In this document: piece by piece, positions 1 to 5,433 of the stretch
Layout of the letters: every line of letters begins with the position of its first letter
How positions within the stretch are numbered: the first letter of the stretch is position 1
Assembly: GCA_003527965.1 (NCBI GenBank)
Contig: DPVY01000200.1
Span: 1 to 6,621 of the forward strand
DNA: 6,621 nucleotides
Origin: Fidelibacterota bacterium
GTDB taxonomy: Bacteria; Fidelibacterota; UBA2242
Direction of reading: 5' to 3'
The notes under the pieces: model-generated
Seen by the model: only the letters and a program-made list of their open reading frames with translations
Database searches by the model: none
Told to the model about the DNA's origin: nothing
Made by a program: the position numbers and the translations under genes

Positions 1-699
1 GGTGGGTTGCAGATATTGTCCGGCGGTAAAAATATCACAATCCACCGCTCGGGCGTCTTGCATCAATTCGAGAACCTGCTCTTTTGTTTCTCCCAATCCG
101 ACCATAATTCCGGTCTTGGTTACAGCACCACGCTGTTTGGCGTTTTTCAGAACAGTCAGGGATTGATCATAATCCGCCTGTGGTCGGGCTTGTGAATAAA
201 GATGTTTTACCGTTTCAAGGTTATGACCGAAGATATCCGGTTTTGCGCCAAGAACAGTTTCGAGCGCTTCGATATTACCCTTAAAATCGGGAATCAGCAC
301 CTCGATTTTGCAATCCGGGTTCTGGCGACGGATTTCATGAATGGTTTCCGCCCAGTGCGTAGCGCCGCCGTCGGGCAGATCGTCTCGGGTTACGGAAGTG
401 ATCACGGCGTATTTCAGCCCCATCAGTTTAACAGCCTTGCCGACATTCTTCGGCTCGTTGGGGTCGGGCGGCAACAGCTTACCGTTACCCACGGCACAGA
501 AACGGCAGTTGCGGGTACAGGTATCGCCAAGAATCATCAGTGTGGCAGCCCGCCGTCGCCAGCATTCGCCCTGGTTGGGGCAGCGAGCTTCTTCGCAGAC
601 GGTGTGAAGGTCGTATTGCTTCACAATTTCACGCAGCGCCTTGAAGTCTTCGTTGACGGTGTATTTTACTTTGAGCCAGCCGGGCTTACGAATGTTCAT
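1..699 (-). CDS. lipA: Lipoyl synthase, 3' end cut by the window edge
   Basis: Radical-SAM enzyme that inserts two sulfur atoms into the octanoyl group on lipoyl domains of 2-oxoacid dehydrogenases or the glycine-cleavage H protein, in the cytoplasm. Translating the reverse strand gives 233 residues with no stop before the edge. The N-terminus MNIRKPGWLK is typical of the family and supports the ATG at 697-699. The auxiliary cluster motif CEEARCPNQGEC gives Cys35, Cys40 and Cys46. The radical-SAM motif CTRNCRFC gives Cys61, Cys65 and Cys68, preceded by the typical MILGDT. TSVTRDDLPDGG (101-112) and GIMVGLGET (197-205) are also family-conserved. Roughly 50-70 C-terminal residues, including the serine cluster ligand of the usual RSSxxA motif, lie outside the window. 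It follows lipB by 90 bases. Its upstream GTGGAT, a weak ribosome site, lies inside a dispersed repeat-like element. Identity is very secure. Confidence 0.97.
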   Translation of the reverse strand, partial: MNIRKPGWLKVKYTVNEDFKALREIVKQYDLHTVCEEARCPNQGECWRRRAATLMILGDTCTRNCRFCAVGNGKLLPPDPNEPKNVGKAVKLMGLKYAVITSVTRDDLPDGGATHWAETIHEIRRQNPDCKIEVLIPDFKGNIEALETVLGAKPDIFGHNLETVKHLYSQARPQADYDQSLTVLKNAKQRGAVTKTGIMVGLGETKEQVLELMQDARAVDCDIFTAGQYLQPT

Positions 700-700
700 T

Positions 701-765
701 TTTTATCCACGAATTATCCCGCTAAGGCGGAATGCCTATGGCACACTAATTTCACGAATTAATAT
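701..765. repeat. Repeat-like element with two small hairpins before lipA
   Basis: Most of the lipB-lipA gap consists of two related CACGAATTA segments (709-717 and 753-761) around a short insert. The insert has two adjacent perfect or near-perfect stems. One is ATCCCGC (716-722) pairing with GCGGAAT (727-733), with a four-base loop and one G-T pair. The other is TGCC/GGCA (733-743) with a three-base loop. On the lipA sense strand the element ends GAATTCGTGGAT-like just before the start codon, so it supplies the lipA leader and ribosome site. I recall TTCGTG-rich intergenic repeats of this style from environmental bacterial genomes, but I cannot confirm other copies here. No T-run follows the stems on the minus strand, so a standard terminator is unlikely. 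Confidence 0.5.
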
Positions 766-789
766 TTCAGTAGAAAGCGATTTTCACAA

Positions 790-1452
790 TTAATCACTAA
801 ATTGATTTCCGTCTACTAATGACAGATCAAATAATGTTCTGAACTTAATAATGACATCACGTTTGACCTGGTCCATTTGAATATCCGGCGCTAAATCGGC
901 AATTCGGGTGATACCCTTACTCACGATTCCGCAGGGAATTATCCCATCATAGAGAGATAGATCGGTGCTGACATTCAGCGCGAAGCCATGCATCGTGACC
1001 CACCTGGACACCCGCATTCCGATAGCAGCGATCTTTTGATTACCCACCCAGACGCCGGTGAGTTTTTCAATCCGTCCGGCGACGATATTATACTCTGCCA
1101 ACAAATCAATCAGAACCTGCTCTACTGTGTGAACATACCAGGAAATGCTTTCTTTATGTTCTTTCAGATTAAAAATCGGGTAGCCGACTAACTGTCCGGG
1201 ACCGTGATAGGTAATATCGCCACCCCGATCAACATTGTATATTTCAATGCCTTTTGATTTCAGGTAATCCTGACTGGCAATGAGATGCTGAGCGTTAGCG
1301 TTTTTACCCAGGGTATACACATGCGGATGTTCGACTAAAATGAGCGTGTCGGGAATTTCGCCGCGCACCCGTTTGGCGTGCAGCTCTTTCTGGATATCCC
1401 AGGCTTTGCCATAAGGGCAGTTGCCGAGATCAATAACAGTCAATTTCCGCAT
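790..1452 (-). CDS. lipB: Lipoyl(octanoyl) transferase
   Basis: Transfers octanoate from octanoyl-ACP to lipoyl-domain lysines, the step before LipA. The protein is 220 residues, normal for the family. Visible motifs are EHPHVYTLGK (41-50), RGGDITYHGPGQ (76-87) and TGVWVGNQKIAAIG (132-145). These include the catalytic lysine Lys140 and the acyl-thioester cysteine Cys174 in GIIPCGI. His155 (MHGFALN) also matches the family pattern. The ATG at 1450-1452 gives the expected N-terminus. GTGGA lies upstream at suitable distance as a modest ribosome site. It sits between nfo (35 bases upstream) and lipA (90 bases downstream), so LipB and LipA form a complete endogenous lipoylation pair. Protein lipoylation, hence lipoate-dependent dehydrogenases or glycine cleavage, is therefore expected in this organism. 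Confidence 0.97.
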   Translation of the reverse strand: MRKLTVIDLGNCPYGKAWDIQKELHAKRVRGEIPDTLILVEHPHVYTLGKNANAQHLIASQDYLKSKGIEIYNVDRGGDITYHGPGQLVGYPIFNLKEHKESISWYVHTVEQVLIDLLAEYNIVAGRIEKLTGVWVGNQKIAAIGMRVSRWVTMHGFALNVSTDLSLYDGIIPCGIVSKGITRIADLAPDIQMDQVKRDVIIKFRTLFDLSLVDGNQFSD

Positions 1453-1464
1453 TTATCATTCCAC

Positions 1465-1485
1465 ATTTATAATTTAACATTTAAC
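1465..1485. repeat. Three 7-base units (ATTTATA, ATTTAAC, ATTTAAC)
   Basis: A tiny AT-rich tandem run fills most of the 35-base gap between nfo and lipB: ATTTATA at 1465-1471, then ATTTAAC at 1472-1478 and 1479-1485. It covers the lipB leader just ahead of its ribosome site. It could be a remnant of a dispersed repeat or chance in AT-rich spacer DNA. Confidence 0.35.
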
Positions 1486-1487
1486 AT

Positions 1488-2330
1488 CTATTTACAAGCA
1501 TTTTTTAGCAGTTGGATTTCCCCACCATAATGTTCTTCATCGCCGGGTGTTTCCAGAATCATGGGCAGATTGGCAAAGTGTTCGTCATTAACCAACCGGT
1601 AAAACACCTCCCAACCCATGAATCCCTCGCCAAGTCGATGATGCCGGTCCACCCGCGAGCCCACCGGTTTTTTGGAATCGTTCAGATGAAAAACCTTCAG
1701 GCGATCAAGCCCGATAATATCATCAAATTTCTGAAATGTATCACTGTAACCGGCTTCGTTTGCAATATTGTAACCCGCCGCAAAAGCGTGACAGGTATCG
1801 AAGCAGACACCCAGCCGGTCGGGATAGCTGCTATGATCGATGATGTTTTTCAATTGTTCGAATTTGTAGCCCACATTCGTCCCCTGCCCGGCGGTGATTT
1901 CCAGCAGAAGGCTGACATCGGAACCGGGGACTTTTTCCATGCAATAATCCAGGCTTTCAGCGATAGTTTGAAGCGCTGCATCATCGCCTTTACCCATGTG
2001 GGAACCGGGATGAAAGACGATATAGGGTATTTTTAAAAAAGTTGACCGCTCAATCTCTTCGATAAAAGATTTGCGGGACATCGCCAGTTTGACGGATTCG
2101 GGACTGCCGAGATTAATCAGATAAGAGTCGTGGGAAACAACCATTTTAATGTCATTTTCGCCAATTTCACTAATATATTTATCCCGGCTTTCGGCAGAAA
2201 TGGGCGCGCCCTTCCACTGCATCTGGTTGGCGGTGAAGATTTGGATAGCGTCGCATCCTAACGTTTTGCCACGTTCCGGAGCATTTTGAACTCCACCGCC
2301 AATTGACACATGACAACCGATAAGTGGCAT
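1488..2330 (-). CDS. nfo: Deoxyribonuclease IV (AP endonuclease IV)
   Basis: Cleaves DNA 5' to abasic sites and trims blocked 3' ends in base-excision repair. The 280-residue length matches the TIM-barrel Nfo family. All nine trinuclear-zinc ligands can be placed: His67 (VVSHDSY), His107 (FHPGSHMG), Glu144 (LLLEITAG), Asp178 and His181 (CFDTCHAFAAGYN), His215 (VFHLNDSK), Asp228 and His230 (RVDRHHRLGEG) and Glu260 (MILETPG). The ATG at 2328-2330 is preceded six bases away by AAGGGA (2337-2342), which lies against the folE stop codon, and only 13 bases separate the two genes. It sits in the same run as nth. This pairs an AP endonuclease with a glycosylase/AP lyase, a sensible functional link although folE lies between them. 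Confidence 0.98.
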   Translation of the reverse strand: MPLIGCHVSIGGGVQNAPERGKTLGCDAIQIFTANQMQWKGAPISAESRDKYISEIGENDIKMVVSHDSYLINLGSPESVKLAMSRKSFIEEIERSTFLKIPYIVFHPGSHMGKGDDAALQTIAESLDYCMEKVPGSDVSLLLEITAGQGTNVGYKFEQLKNIIDHSSYPDRLGVCFDTCHAFAAGYNIANEAGYSDTFQKFDDIIGLDRLKVFHLNDSKKPVGSRVDRHHRLGEGFMGWEVFYRLVNDEHFANLPMILETPGDEEHYGGEIQLLKNACK

Positions 2331-2343
2331 ATTGATTCCCTTT

Positions 2344-2901
2344 TTATATTCGTGAGATTTTAATTAAGTTCAGAAATTCCATGCGGGTACTCTCCTGTTC
2401 TCTGAAGATGCCGAACATGGCGCTGGTGGTAACCACGGAGTTGTGCTTTTCCACACCCCGCATCTGCATGCAGAGATGCGTCGCCTCGATGACAACCGCC
2501 ACACCTTTAGGTTGCAGGACGCTCTGAATCGCCTCGGCAATCTGGTTGGTCAGGCGCTCCTGAATCTGGAGGCGGCGGGCGAAGGCGTCAACTATGCGGG
2601 GAATCTTGCTCAGACCGATCATTTTGCCGTCGGGGATATAGGCAACATGAGCCTTTCCGAAAAAGGGCACCAGGTGATGTTCGCAAAGGCTATAATAGTC
2701 GATGTCTTTTACCAGAATCATCTGACTGAAGTCATCATCGCAGACCGATTCCAGCATCAGCGCATCAATATCTACTTTATAACCCTGGGTGACATCGTCC
2801 CAAAATTCAGCTACTCGCTGTGGTGTTTTTTTTAGTGAATCCCGCCCGGGATCTTCTCCAATATTTATCAATAGTTGATGAATTAATTCTTCAGTCTTCA
2901 T
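2344..2901 (-). CDS. folE: GTP cyclohydrolase I (type IA)
   Basis: Converts GTP to 7,8-dihydroneopterin triphosphate, the entry step to folate and other pterins, or to queuosine-type deazapurines. It is 185 residues, close to the bacterial form. Key sites are SLCEHHLVPFFG (71-82), with zinc ligands Cys73 and His76 and catalytic His75, and HLCMQMRG (142-149), with the third zinc ligand Cys144. KTPQRVAEFW near the N-terminus, GLSKIPRIVDAFARRLQIQE (96-115) and NSVVTTSAMFG (154-164) are typical of FolE1. The zinc cysteines and lack of FolE2 features make it the zinc-dependent type. The ATG at 2899-2901 follows nth after five bases. Its ribosome site AAAGG (2910-2914) lies in the last codons of nth, so translation of the two is probably coupled. 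Confidence 0.98.
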   Translation of the reverse strand: MKTEELIHQLLINIGEDPGRDSLKKTPQRVAEFWDDVTQGYKVDIDALMLESVCDDDFSQMILVKDIDYYSLCEHHLVPFFGKAHVAYIPDGKMIGLSKIPRIVDAFARRLQIQERLTNQIAEAIQSVLQPKGVAVVIEATHLCMQMRGVEKHNSVVTTSAMFGIFREQESTRMEFLNLIKISRI

Positions 2902-2906
2902 ATAGC

Positions 2907-3545
2907 CTACCTTTGAGTTTGTTCCGCCGACGGGCAGAGATCATTTAAAAAACATTCATTACATTTGGACTTGCGGGCAACACAAACAGCGCGCCCGTGC
3001 GCGATCATCAAATGCCCTAACAATGTCCACTGCTCCGCTGGGAAAAGTTTCATCAGGTCCTTTTCGATTTTTTCAGGATCGCTGTTTTTTGATAATCCCA
3101 ATAGTCTGGAAACCCGTTTTACATGAGTGTCGACAACCACTCCTGGAATTCCAAATGCGTCACCGAGAACGACATTGGCAGTTTTACGCCCGACTCCTTC
3201 CAGTTGGAGCAAGTCTTCCATTTTATCCGGAACTTTACCATTGAAATTTTCGATAATAGTCTTCATTGAGACCTGGATAGCTCGGGCTTTGTGATTATAG
3301 AAACCGGTGGAGCGGATGTCGTTTTTCAGCTCTTCAATATCAGCATCGGCAAAGGCTTTTGCTGTCGGGTACTTTTTAAACAGACCCGGCGTCACTTGAT
3401 TAACCCGCTTGTCGGTACACTGGGCGGAAAGAATGGTCGCGATCAGCAACTCGTGGGGATGTCTATGATGCAAACTGCATTTTGCCGAGGGATAAGATTC
3501 GGCAAGTCGTTTCAGGATCAATTCAGGATATTTTTTACTCTTCAA
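2907..3545 (-). CDS. nth: Endonuclease III, TTG start
   Basis: DNA glycosylase/AP lyase that removes oxidised pyrimidines and nicks abasic sites. The protein is 212 residues, like the E. coli enzyme. The helix-hairpin-helix LEGVGRKTANVVLG (115-128) carries catalytic Lys121, and VDTHVKRVSRLLG carries catalytic Asp139. The C-terminal [4Fe-4S] motif is Cys188-x6-Cys195-x2-Cys198-x5-Cys204. ILSAQCTDKRVNQV (38-51) is the usual N-terminal signature. The start is TTG at 3543-3545. The nearby ATG at 3548-3550 is out of frame and meets TGA after two codons, and an in-frame TGA at 3558-3560 blocks any upstream extension. GAG lies about 11 bases upstream as a weak ribosome site. It heads the nth-folE-nfo-lipB-lipA run. 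The TTG start may keep its expression low (inference). Confidence 0.97.
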   Translation of the reverse strand: MKSKKYPELILKRLAESYPSAKCSLHHRHPHELLIATILSAQCTDKRVNQVTPGLFKKYPTAKAFADADIEELKNDIRSTGFYNHKARAIQVSMKTIIENFNGKVPDKMEDLLQLEGVGRKTANVVLGDAFGIPGVVVDTHVKRVSRLLGLSKNSDPEKIEKDLMKLFPAEQWTLLGHLMIAHGRAVCVARKSKCNECFLNDLCPSAEQTQR

Positions 3546-3568
3546 TTCATTATTTTCTCAAACCAGGC

Positions 3569-3604
3569 TAAATATAGGAAATATTTTGCATTACCCGAAC
3601 AAAA
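3569..3604 (-). promoter_or_regulatory. Possible promoter for the nth-lipA gene run
   Basis: On the minus strand TATATTTA (3569-3576) resembles the TAnnTTTG element of Bacteroidota-type promoters. TTTTG (3600-3604) lies 23 bases upstream of it, near the place of the partner TTG. Transcription would begin around 20 bases before the nth TTG start. The spacing and last base are not ideal and the organism's promoter type is unknown, so this is a weak call based only on position and pattern. Confidence 0.22.
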
Positions 3605-3615
3605 GATATTCCCGG

Positions 3616-3639
3616 CTTAACCTTAACCTTGACCTTATC
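3616..3639. repeat. CTTAAC-type hexamer run
   Basis: Four consecutive six-base units: CTTAAC, CTTAAC, CTTGAC and CTTATC. A shorter relative (CTTAAC, CTTTAC, CTTCAT) occurs at 5416-5433 directly after the response-regulator stop codon. On the minus strand both read as AAGGTTAAGG-like runs. Function unknown. Confidence 0.55.
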
Positions 3640-3658
3640 CAAATTCATTCCAATTATT

Positions 3659-3735
3659 CCCCAACATATCATTACGCAGGACGGGTTAGTTGAATTAGTT
3701 GAATTAGTTGAATTAGTTCATCGCATGTCACCCTG
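3659..3735 (+). repeat. Dispersed repeat, copy A (3 full 9-base units)
   Basis: A 27-base lead-in beginning CCCCAAC and ending ACGGG is followed by three exact TTAGTTGAA units (3686-3694, 3695-3703, 3704-3712), a partial unit TTAGTTCA (3713-3720) and the tail TCGCATGTCACCCTG. It matches copy B (5241-5326) in the same orientation. There are three mismatches in the lead-in, an identical tail, and one unit fewer. Strand is given arbitrarily. The two copies bracket the PAS-protein gene. Confidence 0.9.
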
Positions 3736-3780
3736 CCTGCCCCGTAACGAAGTGTAGTCAGGGAGTTCATCGAAGGGTGA
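3728..3780. repeat. Nested inverted repeats next to copy A
   Basis: TCACCCT (3728-3734) is the reverse complement of AGGGTGA (3774-3780). Inside it CCCTG (3731-3735) could instead pair with CAGGG (3759-3763). AGTTCATCG occurs twice in direct orientation (3715-3723 and 3764-3772). The arrangement looks like a worn or layered insertion of small repeats. No T-run is present, so a terminator role is doubtful. Confidence 0.5.
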
Positions 3781-3943
3781 TTGAATTAGTTGAAACGGTG
3801 CATGGAAAACAAGACAACTACGATACACTCCAACACTCCGACTACTCTGAAAGGCTCCGAAGGAGTTCCTGCGGAAAGTCCCCGTCGGGAAAGTCGGCGT
3901 TATGGCGTCAGGCAACAGGCTGACTAAATTTGTTTCTTTGCCT

Positions 3944-5131
3944 TTATTGCTCTGTTTCTTTATTTCTCAAAAGAATTAGAATGTTTTTTTGCGTTTCCAT
4001 ATTTATACGCATGATGCTGGCGTCAAAAACACTTTCACCCTTATCAGGCGCATCGAGAGTCAAGGTAGTTTGATAGGCGCCCTCTATCATCGCAGATCTT
4101 AAATCATTTTCAAACTGGCTCCGGCTGCCGCTAATAAGCAGATCAGCAAAGTTCGAGTGCAGCAATTCAAGCCGGGATTTGCCGGTTGTTTCCCGGGCTT
4201 TTTCGGTAATGCCGATTATTTTGCCGGTATTGTCAATCAGGATGCCGGTCTGTTCTTCATAAAGAACCGTTTTCAGGGCATCTTTGTGCCCTTTTTCGGC
4301 AGCATAGCCAAAAGATAAGGAAATATTAGCATCTTTTAACTGTTCATATAATTCAGCCATTTTCTTTTCTGCCTGTTTCCATTGAGTGATGTCCTTGATA
4401 CTGCCGAGGTATCCGATAATTTTGCCTTCATCGGAATACAACAAAGTGGTCATCAACAGGCATGCGAATTCTGTCCCGTCTTTTTTTCTTAAATTCACTT
4501 CATGATCGCTGAGGGATCCTTCATTTTCAATTTTCTTCCGGAAAACTTCGCGATCTGCGGCGTTTGCATATAAATCTACGGCATTTAGATTTTTTATTTC
4601 ATATCTGTCATAGCCAAATAATTCCAACATCGATTCATTGAATTCTAAAAATTTCCCCTCAAGGGTAGTGATATAAACCGCTTCCCGTGATTTCTCAAAA
4701 ATCGTGCGATATTTTCTTTCATTCTCCCGCAGTGTCCTGATCTCTTTCTTATAATAATCTATTATTTTTTTATGATTTTTTACTTTCTCAATGATTACCG
4801 GAAATTTTTCCCAAAAAAGACCTTTTGCGTCGGTAACCAGAAAATCGAAAGCTCCGGCTTGAATTAGTTCGGCAATTTTATCCTCTTCACCGGTATTAAT
4901 CAAAGCAATTACCGGTTTCTCTCCGGCAAAGCCTGGAAAATCGGATGCGGTATAATCCTCCGCCGGCAGATCGGAAATTATAACATCAAACCGCAGGGAT
5001 GCCGGAATGTTTCTTAATTCTGCCGCAGAATTGATAACAGTCCATTCGAAATTATCTTTATTCTCTGCTAAATATTTTTCGAAATATTTTTGATTTTCCG
5101 GATTGCTCAATAACAGAAGTAATTTTGTCAT
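3944..5131 (-). CDS. Receiver-like/PAS/PAS sensory protein without output domain
   Basis: A 395-residue cytoplasmic sensory protein with no signal peptide or membrane segment. Residues 1-118 fold-match a receiver domain: VIISD with Asp54 at the phosphoacceptor place, and Thr80 in ALINTGEED. However, the acidic pair after strand 1 is replaced by Ser9-Asn10 (LLLLLSNPEN), and the conserved lysine is Thr100 (DFLVTD), so it is probably a degenerate receiver. A charged helix leads to a PAS domain with PAC segment (about 139-254; ERKYRTIFEKSREAVYIT to GSIKDITQWKQAE). A linker helix follows, then a second PAS-like domain (about 292-392; GILIDNTGKIIGITEKARE). No HisKA, HATPase, GGDEF, EAL or DNA-binding domain follows. 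I chose the ATG at 5129-5131 because AGGA lies five bases upstream; the frame can be extended 16 codons to a TTG at 5179 without a comparable site. Its role is inferred as signal sensing or relay with the upstream response regulator and CheB. Confidence 0.85.
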   Translation of the reverse strand: MTKLLLLLSNPENQKYFEKYLAENKDNFEWTVINSAAELRNIPASLRFDVIISDLPAEDYTASDFPGFAGEKPVIALINTGEEDKIAELIQAGAFDFLVTDAKGLFWEKFPVIIEKVKNHKKIIDYYKKEIRTLRENERKYRTIFEKSREAVYITTLEGKFLEFNESMLELFGYDRYEIKNLNAVDLYANAADREVFRKKIENEGSLSDHEVNLRKKDGTEFACLLMTTLLYSDEGKIIGYLGSIKDITQWKQAEKKMAELYEQLKDANISLSFGYAAEKGHKDALKTVLYEEQTGILIDNTGKIIGITEKARETTGKSRLELLHSNFADLLISGSRSQFENDLRSAMIEGAYQTTLTLDAPDKGESVFDASIMRINMETQKNILILLRNKETEQ

Positions 5132-5136
5132 TTTTT

Positions 5137-5140
5137 TCCT
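5137..5140 (-). promoter_or_regulatory. Ribosome site that fixes the PAS-protein start
   Basis: On the minus strand AGGA is followed by five A/T bases and then the ATG at 5129-5131. The 16-codon longer reading would start at TTG (5177-5179) with no such site, and an ATG at 5181-5183 is out of frame and stops after five codons. Confidence 0.8.
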
Positions 5141-5189
5141 GCAGATTTTATCGGCTGTGTTTTCTTCATTTCGTCTCAAACATTAACGG

Positions 5190-5218
5190 ATTCTTCGCCT
5201 AATCATCTTTACTTTCAA
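5190..5218 (-). promoter_or_regulatory. Possible sigma70-like promoter for the PAS-protein gene
   Basis: On the minus strand TTGAAA (5213-5218) and AAGAAT (5190-5195) are separated by 17 bases, matching five and four of the six consensus positions. Start of transcription would be near 5183, leaving a leader of about 50 bases. The palindrome GGTTAACC (5220-5227) abuts its upstream side. Pattern-based and weak. Confidence 0.25.
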
Positions 5219-5240
5219 AGGTTAACCACCCCTGCCTCTG

Positions 5241-5326
5241 CCCCAACCTATCGTTACGCAGAACGGGTTAGTTGAATTGGTTAAATTAGTTGAATTAGTT
5301 GAATTAGTTCATCGCATGTCACCCTG
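5241..5326 (+). repeat. Dispersed repeat, copy B (4 units, one variant)
   Basis: Same architecture as copy A (3659-3735): the CCCCAAC lead-in, then units TTAGTTGAA (5268-5276), TTGGTTAAA (5277-5285), TTAGTTGAA (5286-5294 and 5295-5303), partial TTAGTTCA (5304-5311) and the identical tail TCGCATGTCACCCTG. It is exactly one nine-base unit longer than copy A. ATCGCATGT recurs 21 bases on (5332-5340), at the edge of the hairpin. Confidence 0.9.
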
Positions 5327-5330
5327 AATC

Positions 5331-5379
5331 TATCGCATGTAACTGGTGTCTACGCTCCTGCGTTGACACCAAAGCGATA
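5331..5379. repeat. Long imperfect hairpin
   Basis: The inner stem is GGTGTC-T-ACGC (5345-5355) pairing with GCGT-T-GACACC (5360-5370), with a four-base TCCT loop and one T-T mismatch. An outer arm TATCGC (5331-5336) pairs with GCGATA (5374-5379) across unequal spacers of eight and three bases. No T-run follows on the minus strand. It could be a Rho-independent-like stop without tail, an mRNA-stabilising REP-like element at the 3' end of the response-regulator message, or a small mobile-element remnant. Confidence 0.65.
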
Positions 5380-5415
5380 AGTCGGAATTTGGGGTGGGAT
5401 TCACCCTATTCCCTA

Positions 5416-5433
5416 CTTAACCTTTACCTTCAT
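5416..5433. repeat. Short hexamer run next to a stop codon
   Basis: CTTAAC, CTTTAC and CTTCAT lie in a row ending immediately before the response-regulator stop codon (minus strand, 5434-5436). They resemble the run at 3616-3639. The last codons of the gene, a Lys/Gly-rich tail, have a similar period-six look, so the repeat may have shaped that protein end; this is speculation. Confidence 0.4.

Larger units (their letters stand above)
3546..3943. other. 398-base gap without a credible gene, repeat-rich
   Basis: Separates the PAS-protein gene from nth. Reading left to right it holds the nth leader and a possible promoter, a CTTAAC-type hexamer run (3616-3639), the first copy of the 77/86-base repeat (3659-3735), nested short inverted repeats (3728-3780), one more TTGAATTAGTTGAA (3781-3794), and a stretch with direct GGAAAGTC copies and small CTCC/GGAG and GTCAG/CTGAC stems up to about 3924. 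The only open frame of note, 65 codons on the minus strand at 3718-3915, runs through the repeats, has no good ribosome site and no recognisable domain, so I treat it as spurious. No RNA gene was recognised and no T-tailed terminator for the PAS gene could be found. Confidence 0.7.
5132..5433. other. 302-base gap without a gene, repeat-bearing
   Basis: Lies between the response-regulator stop and the PAS-protein start. It contains the PAS-gene leader with a possible promoter (5190-5218), the palindrome GGTTAACC (5220-5227), copy B of the dispersed repeat (5241-5326), a long imperfect hairpin (5331-5379), a small GGGTG/CACCC stem (5392-5406) and a hexamer run touching the response-regulator stop (5416-5433). 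No open frame here has coding character. The gap suggests that the PAS gene has its own promoter. Confidence 0.7.

Noticed and set aside
202..762. Long plus-strand open frame of 186 codons at the left end
   Set aside because: It is antisense to lipA, whose reverse-strand translation shows all six cluster cysteines; the plus-strand product has no recognisable domain.
1512..2036. Plus-strand open frame of 174 codons
   Set aside because: Antisense shadow of nfo, which has all nine zinc ligands on the minus strand.
2443..3620. Plus-strand frames across folE and nth
   Set aside because: They lie opposite genes with complete active sites and show no domain or ribosome-site support.
3686..3720. 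CRISPR-like array
   Set aside because: The nine-base units are contiguous with no spacers and are far too short.
3718..3915. 65-codon minus-strand frame in the nth upstream gap
   Set aside because: Runs through short repeats, has low-complexity composition, no ribosome site and no recognisable domain.
5132..5179. 16-codon N-terminal extension of the PAS protein from TTG
   Set aside because: No ribosome site before the TTG; AGGA at proper spacing marks the ATG at 5129-5131, and the receiver-like fold begins there.
5241..5379. Integron attC site flanking a gene cassette
   Set aside because: I see no pair of GTTRRRY/RYYYAAC core sites in the right arrangement, no integrase in the window, and the repeat copies are direct tandem-unit elements.
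5392..5406. Terminator after the response regulator (GGGTG/CACCC stem)
   Set aside because: Only a five-base stem, with no T-run after it on the minus strand.
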